Assembly: GCF_008064665.1 (NCBI RefSeq) | Contig: NZ_VRZA01000006.1 | Span: forward strand, 186,001-250,000 | Length of the DNA: 64,000 bases | DNA from: Parahaliea maris | GTDB lineage: Bacteria; Pseudomonadota; Gammaproteobacteria; Pseudomonadales; Halieaceae | Direction: 5' to 3' | In this document: positions 9,336 through 18,592 of the stretch, one piece after another | Layout of the letters: every line of letters starts with the position of its first letter | How positions within the stretch are numbered: position 1 is the stretch's first letter | Notes under the pieces: generated by a model | Databases searched by the model: none | Told to the model about the DNA's origin: nothing | Seen by the model: the letters and a program-made list of their open reading frames with translations, nothing else | Program-made: the position numbers and the translations under genes

Positions 9336-9952
9336 TGGGGTTTTCCCTCCGTTTCGGCGCGGACGCGGTACGGGTTCTCGAGGAGCAGCAGGCCTTTGAC
9401 GGACACTTTTCCGTGCGTCGGGTGACGCTACAGCACCGCTGTTTCGGCGGTGGCTGGAGTGCACCCCTGACCCGGGAGGTCTTCGAGCGTGGCGATGCCG
9501 TGGGTGTCCTGCCCTACGACCCGGTGGAGGACTGTCTGATCCTGATTGAGCAGTTTCGCCCCGGGGCCATGCGCGGCTACGACTCACCGTGGATGCTGGA
9601 GCTGGTGGCCGGTGTGGTCGAACCCGGGGAGAGCGACCGCGAGGTCGTACACCGGGAGGCGCTGGAAGAAGCCGATTGCGAGCTCAGTGAACTGGAGCCT
9701 ATCGCCAGTTACTACCCCAGCGCCGGGGCCTGCTCCGAACAGGTGCGGTTGTTTTGCGGCCGGGTGACGCGGGCCGGTGTCGGCGGTGTTCACGGGCTGG
9801 AATCGGAGGGTGAGGACATCCTCGTCCACGCCATTCCCCGCCTTGAAGTCCTGCAGATGCTGCGGGAGGACCGCATTCCCAACGGCCATACCCTCGTTGC
9901 CCTGCAGTGGCTTGCGCTGCACGGCGAGTCCCTGCGCGAGCGCTGGAGTTGA
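9335..9952 (+). CDS. nudF: ADP-ribose pyrophosphatase, Nudix family
   Basis: NudF cleaves ADP-ribose to AMP and ribose 5-phosphate. The 205-residue protein carries a Nudix box GVVEPGE-x7-REALEEADCEL near residues 92-115; the catalytic glutamates of REALEE are intact, but the glycine normally two places after EE is aspartate here. PSAGACSEQVRLF after the box is typical of the NudF subgroup. It is coupled to pyrB by an ATG that overlaps the pyrB TGA, and its end overlaps the likely murJ start. Confidence 0.87.
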   Translation: MGFSLRFGADAVRVLEEQQAFDGHFSVRRVTLQHRCFGGGWSAPLTREVFERGDAVGVLPYDPVEDCLILIEQFRPGAMRGYDSPWMLELVAGVVEPGESDREVVHREALEEADCELSELEPIASYYPSAGACSEQVRLFCGRVTRAGVGGVHGLESEGEDILVHAIPRLEVLQMLREDRIPNGHTLVALQWLALHGESLRERWS

Positions 9953-11559
9953 CCAGGAGCGACACTCCCCGGCCCGAGGCCAGCCAGACCGAATCACGAC
10001 CCGGCCTGCTGCGCTCCAGCGCCCTGGTGGGCGCGATGACCATGCTGTCGCGGGTGCTCGGCCTGCTGCGCGACATCGTGATTGCCGCCACAGTAGGGGC
10101 GAATGCCCTGGCGGACGCCTTTTTCGTGGCGTTCAAAATCCCCAATTTCCTGCGCCGCCTGTTCGCCGAGGGCGCCTTCTCCCAGGCCTTTGTGCCGGTG
10201 CTGGCAGACTATCGGGAGCAGGGCAGTCACGCGGCGGTGCAGGCCCTGGTCAACCGGGTCGCGGGGGTGCTCGGCGGCACCCTGCTGCTGGTGACGGGCC
10301 TGGCGGTGCTGGGCGCACCTGTCGTAGCGGCGCTCTTTGCCCCCGGCTTTCTGGATGATCCGCATAAATTCGACGCGGTTACCGGCATGATCCGCATCAC
10401 CTTCCCGTATTTGCTGCTGATTTCCATGACCGGATTCTGCGGCGGCATCCTCAACAGTTACGGCCGCTTCGCGGTACCCGCGTTTACCCCGGTTTTTCTC
10501 AATCTGTCGCTGATCAGCGCTGCCCTCGTGGCGGCGCCGCGATTTGCCGAGCCGGTGTACGCGCTGGCCTGGGGGGTGGCACTGGCCGGTGTGCTGCAAC
10601 TGCTGTTCCAGCTGCCCTCCCTGTATCGCCTGGACCTGGTGCCCCGGCCGGTCTGGGATACCCGCCACGAAGGGGTGCGGCGTATTCTCAAGCTGATGGG
10701 GCCTGCCCTGTTCGGGGTCTCGGTCAGCCAGATCAATTTGCTGCTCGATACTGTGCTGGCCTCCTTCCTGCCCACCGGGAGCGTCTCCTGGCTGTACTAC
10801 TCCGACCGCCTCACCGAGCTACCGCTGGGCGTCTTCGGGGTGGCGGTGGCTACGGTGATCCTGCCCAGCCTGTCATCCCACCGGGCCGCGGAACGGAGTG
10901 AGGATTTCACCCTCACCCTGGACTGGGCGGTGCGCATGATCCTGCTGGTGGCGGTGCCGGCGGCGGTGGCGCTGGTGGTGCTGGCGGAGCCGATTCTGGT
11001 GACCCTGTTCCAGTACGGCGAGTTGGGGAGTTTCGATGTCCGCATGGCCAGCTACAGCCTGCAGGCCTACAGCCTCGGCCTGATCGCCTTTATGCTGATC
11101 AAGGTCCTCGCGCCCGGGTTCTACGCCCGCCAGGACACCAAAACCCCGGTGAAGATTGGCATCGTGGCGATGGTGGCCAACATGGTGCTCAACTTCCTTT
11201 TCGTGTTGCCCCTGCTGTTCTGGTTCAATCTCGGTCACGTGGGACTCGCCCTGGCCACCAGCGCGTCGGCCTGGCTCAATGCCGGGCTGCTGCTGCGGCG
11301 CCTGCGGGCGGAGGCCGTTTTCCACTTCCAGCCCGGCTGGGGCCGGTTTGTACTGCGCCTGCTGATTTCCACCGCGACGATGGGTCTGGTGGCCTGGGGT
11401 CTGGTGCCCGCGGTACCAGAGCTCGCCGCCATGGGGCCCCTGCACCGGGCACTGGCCATTGGCCTGGTCTGTGGCGGCGGCGGCCTGGCCTACCTGGTGT
11501 GCCAGGCTGCGCTGGGCGCACGACTCAGCCAATTGCGCACGCCGCGCAGCCACGCCTGA
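9949..11559 (+). CDS. murJ: Lipid II flippase MurJ
   Basis: MurJ (MviN) is the inner membrane flippase that exports lipid II for peptidoglycan synthesis. The MOP-superfamily pattern is clear: LLRSSALVGAMTMLSRVLGL at the N-terminus, DAFFVAFKIPNFLRRLFAEG, about 14 hydrophobic helices and the KVLAPGFYARQDTKTPVKIG segment. The start is uncertain: TTG at 9949 gives 536 residues and a four-base overlap with the nudF stop, while a GTG at 9907 gives 550 residues; neither has a strong ribosome site. The order murJ-ribF-ileS is conserved in gammaproteobacteria. Confidence 0.93.
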   Translation: MTRSDTPRPEASQTESRPGLLRSSALVGAMTMLSRVLGLLRDIVIAATVGANALADAFFVAFKIPNFLRRLFAEGAFSQAFVPVLADYREQGSHAAVQALVNRVAGVLGGTLLLVTGLAVLGAPVVAALFAPGFLDDPHKFDAVTGMIRITFPYLLLISMTGFCGGILNSYGRFAVPAFTPVFLNLSLISAALVAAPRFAEPVYALAWGVALAGVLQLLFQLPSLYRLDLVPRPVWDTRHEGVRRILKLMGPALFGVSVSQINLLLDTVLASFLPTGSVSWLYYSDRLTELPLGVFGVAVATVILPSLSSHRAAERSEDFTLTLDWAVRMILLVAVPAAVALVVLAEPILVTLFQYGELGSFDVRMASYSLQAYSLGLIAFMLIKVLAPGFYARQDTKTPVKIGIVAMVANMVLNFLFVLPLLFWFNLGHVGLALATSASAWLNAGLLLRRLRAEAVFHFQPGWGRFVLRLLISTATMGLVAWGLVPAVPELAAMGPLHRALAIGLVCGGGGLAYLVCQAALGARLSQLRTPRSHA

Positions 11560-11603
11560 ATTCCCCCTGTAGAGGGCAAATTGCCAGCCCCTGGCCATAG
11601 GAC

Positions 11604-11626
11604 AAGGAGCCTCCTTTCCGTATAAT
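11604..11626 (+). promoter_or_regulatory. Probable promoter of ribF with small palindrome
   Basis: TATAAT at 11621-11626 lies 34 bases upstream of the ribF ATG. Just before it, AAGGAG-C-CTCCTT (11604-11616) is a perfect 13-base palindrome in the spacer region. No clear -35 box is seen. Confidence 0.4.
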
Positions 11627-11659
11627 TGGCGGTTTGGTTTGACGGGGGCGGAGCCCTGC

Positions 11660-12592
11660 ATGGAGCTGATTCGAGGCCTGCACAATCTGCGGCCCAACCA
11701 CCGCGGCTGTGTGGCCACCATCGGCGCCTTCGACGGGGTGCATCTGGGCCACCAGGCGGTCATAAACCACCTGCAGGGTAAGGCGCGGGAATTCGGGCTG
11801 CCCTCGGTAGTGATCGTGTTCGAACCGCTGCCCAGGGAGTCACTGGCACCCTTGTCGGCGCCGGCCAGGCTGATGAGCTTCCGCGAGAAGTTCCGCGCCC
11901 TGGAGGCGCTGGGCGTGGACCGCGTACTGCGTATCCGCTTTACCGAGTCACTGCGCAGCAAGACCGCCCAGTCCTTCGTGGACGACGTATTGGTCGCCGG
12001 GCTGGGTGTCCGCTACGTGGTGCTGGGAGACGACTTCCGCTTTGGCAATGCTCGCGAGGGCGACCTCGAGTTCATGCGGGAACAGGGTGTGCGCTATGGC
12101 TTTGAGGCCGAGCCCACCTCGACCTCTGAGCTCGGGGGTGAGCGCATCAGCAGCACGCGCATCCGCAAGGCCCTGGCGGATGCGGATTTCGCCCTGGCAG
12201 AGCGGCTGTTGAGCCGGCCCTACAGTATTTCCGGCAAGGTGGTGTACGGCCGGCAACTGGGACAAAGCCTGGGTTTCCCCACGGCCAATATGGAACTGCA
12301 CCGGCTGCGTTCGCCGCTCTCCGGCGTGTACGTGGTGTCGGTGAGCGGGGCGGGTCTCAATGCTGCTGCCGGCGTCGCCAACGTGGGAACACGGCCCACG
12401 GTGAACGACAGCATCAAGGCCAACCTGGAAGTGCACCTGCTTGACTGCGACCGCAACCTGTATGGCAAGCACATCGACGTCACGTTCCGGCACAAGTTGC
12501 GGGACGAGGCCAAATTCGACTCGGTCGAGCAACTGCGCGAGCAGATCGGCCGGGATATCGCCTGCGCCCGGCAGTGGCTGGCCGCAGATTGA
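11660..12592 (+). CDS. ribF: Bifunctional riboflavin kinase / FAD synthetase
   Basis: RibF phosphorylates riboflavin to FMN and adenylates FMN to FAD. The N-terminal adenylyltransferase part has TIGAFDGVHLGHQ (about residues 22-34) and the ISSTRIR motif; the C-terminal kinase part has GRQLGQSLGFPTAN and PLSGVYVV. The ATG at 11660 (MELIRGLHNL) matches the family beginning and has GGAG six bases upstream; a TTG at 11639 is in frame but less likely. The length of 310 residues is normal. It opens the ribF-ileS-lspA-fkpB-ispH gene run. Confidence 0.95.
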   Translation: MELIRGLHNLRPNHRGCVATIGAFDGVHLGHQAVINHLQGKAREFGLPSVVIVFEPLPRESLAPLSAPARLMSFREKFRALEALGVDRVLRIRFTESLRSKTAQSFVDDVLVAGLGVRYVVLGDDFRFGNAREGDLEFMREQGVRYGFEAEPTSTSELGGERISSTRIRKALADADFALAERLLSRPYSISGKVVYGRQLGQSLGFPTANMELHRLRSPLSGVYVVSVSGAGLNAAAGVANVGTRPTVNDSIKANLEVHLLDCDRNLYGKHIDVTFRHKLRDEAKFDSVEQLREQIGRDIACARQWLAAD

Positions 12593-12608
12593 CTGGTAGA
12601 AGATTGAA

Positions 12609-15413
12609 ATGAGTGAGTACAAGAGCACCCTGAACCTGCCGCAGACGGCATTCCCGATGAAGGCCAGCCTGGCCCAGCGGGAGCCCGAGCGCCTGAAACA
12701 GTGGCAGGCCATGGACCTCTACGGCAAGATTCGCGCTGCCAGCGCCGGCAAGCCCAAATTTATCCTTCACGACGGCCCGCCCTATGCCAACGGCGACCTG
12801 CACGTGGGCCACGCAGTCAACAAGATTCTCAAGGACATCATCGTCAAGTCCCGTACCCTGGCGGGCTTTGATGCGCCCTATGTGCCCGGCTGGGACTGCC
12901 ACGGCCTGCCGATCGAGCTGAACGTCGAGAAGAAAGTCGGCAAGCCCGGGGTCAAGATCAGCCCCGCCGAGTTTCGCCAGAAGTGTCGTGACTACGCCGC
13001 CCGCCAGGTCGACGGCCAGCGCGAGGATTTCGTGCGCATGGGGGTGCAGGGGGACTGGGATGACCCCTACCTGACCATGAACTTCCGCTTCGAGGCGGAC
13101 ATCGTGCGCACCCTGTCGCGGATCATCGACAACGGCCACTTGCACAAGGGCTTCAAGCCGGTGCACTGGTGCATGGACTGTGGTTCCGCCCTGGCCGAAG
13201 CCGAGGTGGAGTACAAGGACAAGCACTCGCCCGCCATTGACGTGGCTTACGCTGCGGTGGATTCCGCGGCCTTCAACACCGCCTGTGGCAGTGACTACAG
13301 TGGTGAGATTGCCATTCCCATCTGGACCACCACACCCTGGACACTGCCGGCCAGCATGGCCGTCAGCCTGCACCCGGAGCTCGACTATGTCCTGATCGAG
13401 GGCGAAGGCCGGGCACTCCTGGTGGCGGAAGAACTCGCCGAGGCCTGTGCCAGCCGCTTTGGCCTGCCGGGCCTGACCATTCTCGGACGCTGCAAGGGAG
13501 CCGCACTGGACCGCCAGTTGCTGCAGCACCCCTTCCTCGATCGCCAGGTGCCAGTGGTGCTGGGCGACCACGTGACGACCGACGCCGGTACCGGCGCCGT
13601 GCACACTGCACCGGCCCACGGCCAGGATGACTTTGTAGTCGGCCAGCGCTACGGCCTGGAGGTTTACAACCCGGTGGGTGGCAACGGCGTGTACCTGCCC
13701 GAGACCGAGCTGTTTGCCGGCCAGCATGTGATGAAGGCCAACGCCCTGATCGTGGACCTGTTATCAGAACGCGGCGTGCTGCTGCACCACGAACAGTACG
13801 AACATTCCTACCCGCACTGCTGGCGCCACAAGACCCCGATCATCTTCCGCGCCACGCCCCAGTGGTTTGTGAGCATGCAGCAGAACGGCCTGCTGGATGC
13901 CGCCAAGGAGGCGGTGGAGCAGGTGCAGTGGCTACCGGAGTGGGGCAAGGCCCGCATCGACAGCATGCTGGTCAACCGCCCGGACTGGTGTATTTCCCGC
14001 CAGCGCACCTGGGGCTCGCCGATCACCTTGTTTGTGCATCGGGAAACGGGCGAGCTGCATCCGCGTACCCACGAACTGATGGAGCAGGTGGCCCTGAAGA
14101 TCGAGGAGCGGGGCATTGACGCCTGGTTCGACCTGGAGCCGGCGGAACTGCTGGGCGACGAGGCGGCGGACTACGACAAGATCACCGATACCCTGGACGT
14201 CTGGTTCGACAGTGGCGTGACCCACGCCTGTGTACTGCGCCAGCGCGAAGGCCTGCAGGCCCCGGCCGACCTCTACCTGGAGGGCTCCGACCAGCATCGC
14301 GGCTGGTTCCAGTCTTCCCTGCTGACCGGCATTGGCGCCTACGGTGAGGCACCCTACAAGACCGTACTGACCCACGGTTTCACGGTGGATGGGGAAGGAC
14401 GCAAGATGTCCAAGTCCATCGGCAATATCGTGCCCGCCAAGAAGGTGATGAACGAGTTGGGTGCCGATATTCTGCGCCTGTGGGTAGCGGCGGCGGACTT
14501 CCGTGGCGAAGTGGCCGTATCCGACGAAATCTTCAAGCGGACCGCCGATTCCTACCGCCGTATTCGCAATACCGCGCGCTTCCTGTTGTCCAACCTGAAC
14601 GGCTTCGACCCGGCAACAGACCTGGTGCCCGATGCCGAGATGCTGTCGCTGGACCGCTGGGCGGTGGATCGCGCAGCGCGGCTGCAGGAGGAGATCGCCC
14701 AGGCCTACGACCAGTACCAGTTCCACCTCATCTACCAGAAGTTGCACACCTTCTGCGCCAATGACCTGGGTGGCTTCTACCTCGATGTGATCAAGGACCG
14801 CCAGTACACCACGGCGGCTGACAGCCTGGCCCGGCGCAGCGCCCAGACTGCCATGTTCCACATTGGCGAGGCCCTGGTGCGCTGGGTGGCCCCCATCCTC
14901 AGCTACACCGCTGAGGAGATCTGGGAAAACCTGCCCGGTGAACGCGCCGAGTCGGTATTCCTGGTGGAGTGGTATCCTCAGCTGGCAACGCTGGCCCCGG
15001 GTGAAGCCCTGGGACGTGAGTACTGGCAGCGGGTTATGGATGTGCGCAACGCCGTCAACAAGGCCATCGAGCAGCAACGGGCGGAAGGCAATGTCCGCGG
15101 TTCTCTCGACACCAGCGTTACCCTGTACTGCAGCGCCAGCCTGCTGGAAGACCTGGAGCAGCTGGGTGATGAATTGCGTTTCGTATTGATCACCTCGGCT
15201 GCGGCCCTGGCGCCGCTCGCCGATGCTCCGGCCGATGCGGCGACTACCGAGATCGAGGGCCTGTGCCTGCAGGTGGCGGTGGCGACCGAGGAAAAATGCG
15301 AGCGCTGCTGGCACCGTCGCCCCGAGGTCGGCAAGATCGAGGCCCACCCGACCCTGTGCGGGCGGTGCGTGGAGAACATCGAAGGCCCCGGCGAACAGCG
15401 CCGCTACGCCTGA
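12609..15413 (+). CDS. ileS: Isoleucyl-tRNA synthetase
   Basis: IleS charges tRNA-Ile and edits mischarged valine. The 934-residue class I synthetase has the HIGH signature as HVGH (residues 65-68), the KMSKS loop at 599-603, the [10 protein letters not shown] editing-domain motif near 239-248 and a C-terminal zinc site with two Cys pairs (CERC ... CGRC) in the last 40 residues. This is the bacterial, mupirocin-sensitive type layout by the presence of the C-terminal zinc finger. It follows ribF by 16 bases and precedes lspA by 10 bases, so a common transcript is likely. Confidence 0.97.
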   Translation: MSEYKSTLNLPQTAFPMKASLAQREPERLKQWQAMDLYGKIRAASAGKPKFILHDGPPYANGDLHVGHAVNKILKDIIVKSRTLAGFDAPYVPGWDCHGLPIELNVEKKVGKPGVKISPAEFRQKCRDYAARQVDGQREDFVRMGVQGDWDDPYLTMNFRFEADIVRTLSRIIDNGHLHKGFKPVHWCMDCGSALAEAEVEYKDKHSPAIDVAYAAVDSAAFNTACGSDYSGEIAIPIWTTTPWTLPASMAVSLHPELDYVLIEGEGRALLVAEELAEACASRFGLPGLTILGRCKGAALDRQLLQHPFLDRQVPVVLGDHVTTDAGTGAVHTAPAHGQDDFVVGQRYGLEVYNPVGGNGVYLPETELFAGQHVMKANALIVDLLSERGVLLHHEQYEHSYPHCWRHKTPIIFRATPQWFVSMQQNGLLDAAKEAVEQVQWLPEWGKARIDSMLVNRPDWCISRQRTWGSPITLFVHRETGELHPRTHELMEQVALKIEERGIDAWFDLEPAELLGDEAADYDKITDTLDVWFDSGVTHACVLRQREGLQAPADLYLEGSDQHRGWFQSSLLTGIGAYGEAPYKTVLTHGFTVDGEGRKMSKSIGNIVPAKKVMNELGADILRLWVAAADFRGEVAVSDEIFKRTADSYRRIRNTARFLLSNLNGFDPATDLVPDAEMLSLDRWAVDRAARLQEEIAQAYDQYQFHLIYQKLHTFCANDLGGFYLDVIKDRQYTTAADSLARRSAQTAMFHIGEALVRWVAPILSYTAEEIWENLPGERAESVFLVEWYPQLATLAPGEALGREYWQRVMDVRNAVNKAIEQQRAEGNVRGSLDTSVTLYCSASLLEDLEQLGDELRFVLITSAAALAPLADAPADAATTEIEGLCLQVAVATEEKCERCWHRRPEVGKIEAHPTLCGRCVENIEGPGEQRRYA

Positions 15414-15423
15414 GGTGCCTGCA

Positions 15424-15921
15424 ATGCGTTACGGTGTGGGCGCCTGGCCCTGGTATCTGCTCGCCCTGGTGGTGATCGGCCTGGACCAGTACAGCAAGGG
15501 GCTGGCCAGCGCGAGCCTCGAGTACGCGCAGCCGGTGCCGGTTTTTTCCTGGTTCAACCTGACTCTGCATCACAACACGGGTGCGGCGTTCAGTTTTCTC
15601 AGCGATGCCGGCGGTTGGCAGCGGTATTTCTTCACCGGTATCGCCGCTGTGGTCAGCGGTCTGCTGGTGGTCTGGATCTACCGCCTGCAGCGCGGGCAAT
15701 GGCTGCTGGCCCTGAGTCTGGCACTCGTGCTGGGCGGCGCCATCGGCAACGTCTGGGACCGACTGGTGCTGGGCTACGTGGTCGACTTCATTTCTGTACA
15801 CTATGCCGGGTATTACTTCCCGGCCTTCAACCTAGCGGACTCGGCGATTACCGGCGGCGCCATCGGCATGATTCTTGACACTTTCCTGGGCCGGCCCGAG
15901 GGCGGCACAAAGGAGGACTGA
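15424..15921 (+). CDS. lspA: Lipoprotein signal peptidase (signal peptidase II)
   Basis: LspA cuts the signal peptide of diacylglyceryl-modified prolipoproteins in the inner membrane. The 165-residue protein has four hydrophobic helices and both catalytic aspartates: D121 in VVDF and D139 in FNLADSAI, plus the conserved GAIGNVWDR stretch. The ATG at 15424 fits the family start; a much longer in-frame extension overlaps ileS and is not real. A ribosome site GAGGTG is present in the gap after ileS. Confidence 0.96.
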   Translation: MRYGVGAWPWYLLALVVIGLDQYSKGLASASLEYAQPVPVFSWFNLTLHHNTGAAFSFLSDAGGWQRYFFTGIAAVVSGLLVVWIYRLQRGQWLLALSLALVLGGAIGNVWDRLVLGYVVDFISVHYAGYYFPAFNLADSAITGGAIGMILDTFLGRPEGGTKED

Positions 15922-15924
15922 AGG

Positions 15925-16371
15925 GTGGATGTACCCGTTAGCGAGGGCACTCGCGTATATCTCAATTTTTCCGTGAGCCTGGAAGACGGTTCCGAGGTGG
16001 ATTCCAACTTCGGCGGCGAGCCGGTGGATTTCGCCGTGGGCGACGGCAGTCTGCTGCCCGGCTTTGAACGCTGTATCTTCGGCATGCACCCCGGTCAGCG
16101 GCAGGTTTACACCGTGCTGCCGGAGGATGCCTTTGGCCAGCCCAATGACAACAATGTGCAGGTGATTCCGCGGTCGCACTTCGATGACGACGTGGAACTG
16201 GAAATCGGCCTGGTGTTTTCCTTTGCCGATGCCGGCGGTGGTGAACTGCCCGGCCTGATTGTGTCTTTCGACGACGAGGAGGTGACGGTGGACTTCAACC
16301 ACCCGTTGGCGGGGCGTACAATCCTGTTTGACGTGCACATTCACCGGGTGGAGCCCACCGAGCTGCACTAA
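15925..16371 (+). CDS. fkpB: FKBP-type peptidyl-prolyl isomerase FkpB
   Basis: The 148-residue protein is a SlyD/FkpB-like isomerase: FKBP halves flank an insert-in-flap domain, with [16 protein letters not shown] near residues 33-48 and [14 protein letters not shown] near the end. The start is GTG with a perfect AGGAGG eight bases upstream, embedded in the end of lspA. The lspA-fkpB-ispH order is the same as in E. coli. Unlike SlyD it has no long His-rich metal-binding tail. Confidence 0.92.
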   Translation: MDVPVSEGTRVYLNFSVSLEDGSEVDSNFGGEPVDFAVGDGSLLPGFERCIFGMHPGQRQVYTVLPEDAFGQPNDNNVQVIPRSHFDDDVELEIGLVFSFADAGGGELPGLIVSFDDEEVTVDFNHPLAGRTILFDVHIHRVEPTELH

Positions 16372-16385
16372 TGGAGGCTGTCAGT

Positions 16386-17336
16386 TTGCAAATTCAGCTC
16401 GCCAATCCCCGCGGATTCTGCGCTGGCGTAGACCGCGCCATCGATATCGTGAACCGGGCACTGGACCTGTTCGGCGCTCCGATCTATGTCCGCCATGAAG
16501 TGGTGCACAACAAATTTGTCGTGGGTAACCTGCGGGAACGCGGCGCCGTGTTCGTCGATGAACTGCACGAGGTACCGGACGACTGCATCGTTATCTTCAG
16601 CGCCCACGGTGTGTCCCAGGCGGTGCGCAACGAGGCGGCCGGGCGCGGCCTGAAAGTCTTCGACGCCACCTGCCCCCTGGTGACCAAGGTGCATATGGAA
16701 GTCGCCCGCTACAGCGCCCAGGGCCGTGAGTGCATCCTGATCGGTCATGCCGGCCACCCCGAGGTGGAAGGCACCATGGGGCAGTACGATCACAGCGCGG
16801 GTGGCGAAATCTACCTGGTAGAGGACGAAGAGCAGGCCGCTTCCCTCGAGGTTCGCGACCCCCAGCATCTTTCCTACGTCACCCAGACCACCCTGTCCAT
16901 GGATGATACCGCCAGGGTGATCGATGCCCTGCGAGCGCGATTCCCGGCCATCTGCGGCCCGCGCAAGGACGATATCTGCTACGCCACCCAGAACCGACAG
17001 GACGCGGTCAAGGAACTGGCGGCGAGCTGCGATCTGGTACTGGTGGTGGGGTCACCGAATTCGTCTAATTCCAACCGTCTGCGGGAACTGGCCGAGCGCA
17101 TGGGGGCCAGTGGCTACCTGATCGACGGCCCCGAGGATATCGACCCGGCCTGGCTGCAGGGAAAGTCGCGCATCGGCATTACGGCGGGCGCGTCGGCACC
17201 GGAGGTGCTGGTGCAGGAAGTGGTCGATCGCCTGCGTGAGCTGGGCGCCAGCGAACCGGTGGAAGTGCAGGGCCGGCCGGAAAATGTCACCTTCTCTCTC
17301 CCCAAAGAGTTGCGGATCGCCGCGAAAAATATCTGA
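16386..17336 (+). CDS. ispH: 4-hydroxy-3-methylbut-2-enyl diphosphate reductase
   Basis: IspH (LytB) carries out the last step of the MEP isoprenoid pathway, making IPP and DMAPP with an iron-sulfur cluster. With the TTG start at 16386 the protein is 316 residues, begins [18 protein letters not shown] and aligns end to end with the E. coli enzyme; GGAGG lies eight bases upstream. An ATG at 16371 (five extra residues) overlaps the fkpB stop and would place that ribosome site inside the gene. Cluster cysteines are C12, C96 and C198. Confidence 0.96.
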   Translation: MQIQLANPRGFCAGVDRAIDIVNRALDLFGAPIYVRHEVVHNKFVVGNLRERGAVFVDELHEVPDDCIVIFSAHGVSQAVRNEAAGRGLKVFDATCPLVTKVHMEVARYSAQGRECILIGHAGHPEVEGTMGQYDHSAGGEIYLVEDEEQAASLEVRDPQHLSYVTQTTLSMDDTARVIDALRARFPAICGPRKDDICYATQNRQDAVKELAASCDLVLVVGSPNSSNSNRLRELAERMGASGYLIDGPEDIDPAWLQGKSRIGITAGASAPEVLVQEVVDRLRELGASEPVEVQGRPENVTFSLPKELRIAAKNI

Positions 17337-17345
17337 ATTCTCTCC

Positions 17346-17372
17346 GGTGGCCCAGCCGAAGCGGCCACCTTT
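17346..17372 (+). terminator. Terminator-like hairpin after ispH
   Basis: GGTGGCC at 17346-17352 pairs with GGCCACC at 17363-17369, followed by TTTC. It separates the ispH gene run from the first pilus operon. Confidence 0.6.
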
Positions 17373-17442
17373 CATCACATTCCTCCGTTGACTGGTAACA
17401 CCTTCCCGGCGGCCTAGACTGCCCCTGACAGGGAGGTGTGCC

Positions 17443-18015
17443 GTGAACAGGATGTTCCGACCCCACCCGGTGCGCCCGGCGCGCCGGAGTGGGGGTTTGA
17501 CACTGATGGAGTTGCTGATAGCGCTGGCGGTACTGGCCGTGGTCCTCGGCCTTGCCGCGCCGTCGATGCAATCCCTGTTGCTGCAGGCGCAATTGCGCAG
17601 TGAAGGGTCGCGGCTGCTGAATGCAGTCCAGTTGGCACGAAGTGAGGCGGCGGCCCGCTTCCGGCCGGTCAGTATCTGCCCCGCAGTACAGGCTGCCGCA
17701 GGCGAACTACGCTGTGGCGGTACCTATGGAGACGGCTGGCTGGTGCTGGAGGGTCTTCCTCAGGATGCCGTGATCGAGCCGGCCAGGCTGCTGCGCCTCT
17801 ACCACTCCGTACCTGATGGCTATCGGGTGGCAGACAGAGCCGGAGCAGACGCTGTCGGGGCATTCACCTATTACCCGGACGGGGCTACACGCCGGAATCT
17901 CACGCTGTCGGTCTGCTCCCGCCAGCGGCCGGACCTGGCTGGCTGGAGCGTGGTGATCAACCGGGTGGGGCGAGCGCGGCTGGCGCGTGACTGGGGGCGT
18001 TGTGAGGCAGTCTGA
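17443..18015 (+). CDS. Minor pilin, GspH/FimT family (first cluster)
   Basis: This 190-residue prepilin has a leader ending in Gly and the class III motif GGLTLMELL, with Glu at position 5 of the mature chain, followed by the hydrophobic helix and a GspH-type C-terminal domain with paired cysteines. In type IV pili FimT/FimU-like proteins are part of the priming complex at the pilus tip. The GTG start has GGAGG six bases upstream. It is the first gene of a six-gene operon; the next gene overlaps its end. FimT and FimU cannot be told apart here. Confidence 0.87.
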   Translation: MNRMFRPHPVRPARRSGGLTLMELLIALAVLAVVLGLAAPSMQSLLLQAQLRSEGSRLLNAVQLARSEAAARFRPVSICPAVQAAAGELRCGGTYGDGWLVLEGLPQDAVIEPARLLRLYHSVPDGYRVADRAGADAVGAFTYYPDGATRRNLTLSVCSRQRPDLAGWSVVINRVGRARLARDWGRCEAV

Positions 18016-18592
18016 GCATCGTTGTCCCGGGGCGCGCGGCGCCACCCTGATCGAGGTTGCCATCACCCTGCTGGTGCTTGCGGTGGGGTTGTTGGGGCTG
18101 ATTCGACTGCAGGGGCTGGCCCGGTTGGAACTATTCGATGCCGCTCAACGCACTACGGCGAGTGGCCTTGCCCGGGATGTTCTGACCCGTGTCCACGAGA
18201 ACCGCAATGAGTTGGATGCTTATCAGGCCCTGGGCCTCATTCGCTATGAGGCCGGCAGGGAACTGGCCCGGGACTGTGGTGCGCAAACCTGTTCCAGCCA
18301 TGAGCGGGTGAGCTTCGACGCTTACCAGTGGCACCTTCGCCTTGGAGGTTTGACGCCACTCGCAGGTGCTGACGCCGGGCCGCGCGCGGACGGTGGATTG
18401 GTCATGGGGCAGCTCTGTGTTTACCACGACGGGGGGCAGGTGGGAGTGGAGGTGAGCTGGCACAGCGCGGTGGTCGAGGCAGGGGAGGGCGCGGTTGCTG
18501 AATCCGCTCCGGTTTGTATTGGAGAGGGAGAGGGAGAGGGCGATAGCAGCCGGCAGATGATGAGGATGGTCAGCCATGTCGGGGAATGGTAG
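18002..18592 (+). CDS. pilV: Minor pilin PilV (first cluster)
   Basis: The roughly 196-residue prepilin carries RGATLIEVAITLLVLAVG, cleaved before Ala with Glu5 kept, and then a PilV-like region (LQGLARLELFDAAQRT...). It starts inside the preceding gene; GTG at 18002 is preferred because GGGGG lies just upstream, with GTG at 17987 as an alternative. The C-terminal part contains a run of alternating Gly-Glu coded by a GGAGAG repeat (18521-18540). It overlaps pilW by 17 bases. Confidence 0.83.
   Translation: MRQSEHRCPGARGATLIEVAITLLVLAVGLLGLIRLQGLARLELFDAAQRTTASGLARDVLTRVHENRNELDAYQALGLIRYEAGRELARDCGAQTCSSHERVSFDAYQWHLRLGGLTPLAGADAGPRADGGLVMGQLCVYHDGGQVGVEVSWHSAVVEAGEGAVAESAPVCIGEGEGEGDSSRQMMRMVSHVGEW
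18521..18540 (+). repeat. Hexanucleotide GGAGAG repeat inside pilV
   Basis: Three tandem GGAGAG units plus GG encode alternating Gly and Glu near the PilV C-terminus. The unit is a multiple of three, so changes in copy number would alter length without a frameshift. Confidence 0.7.
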
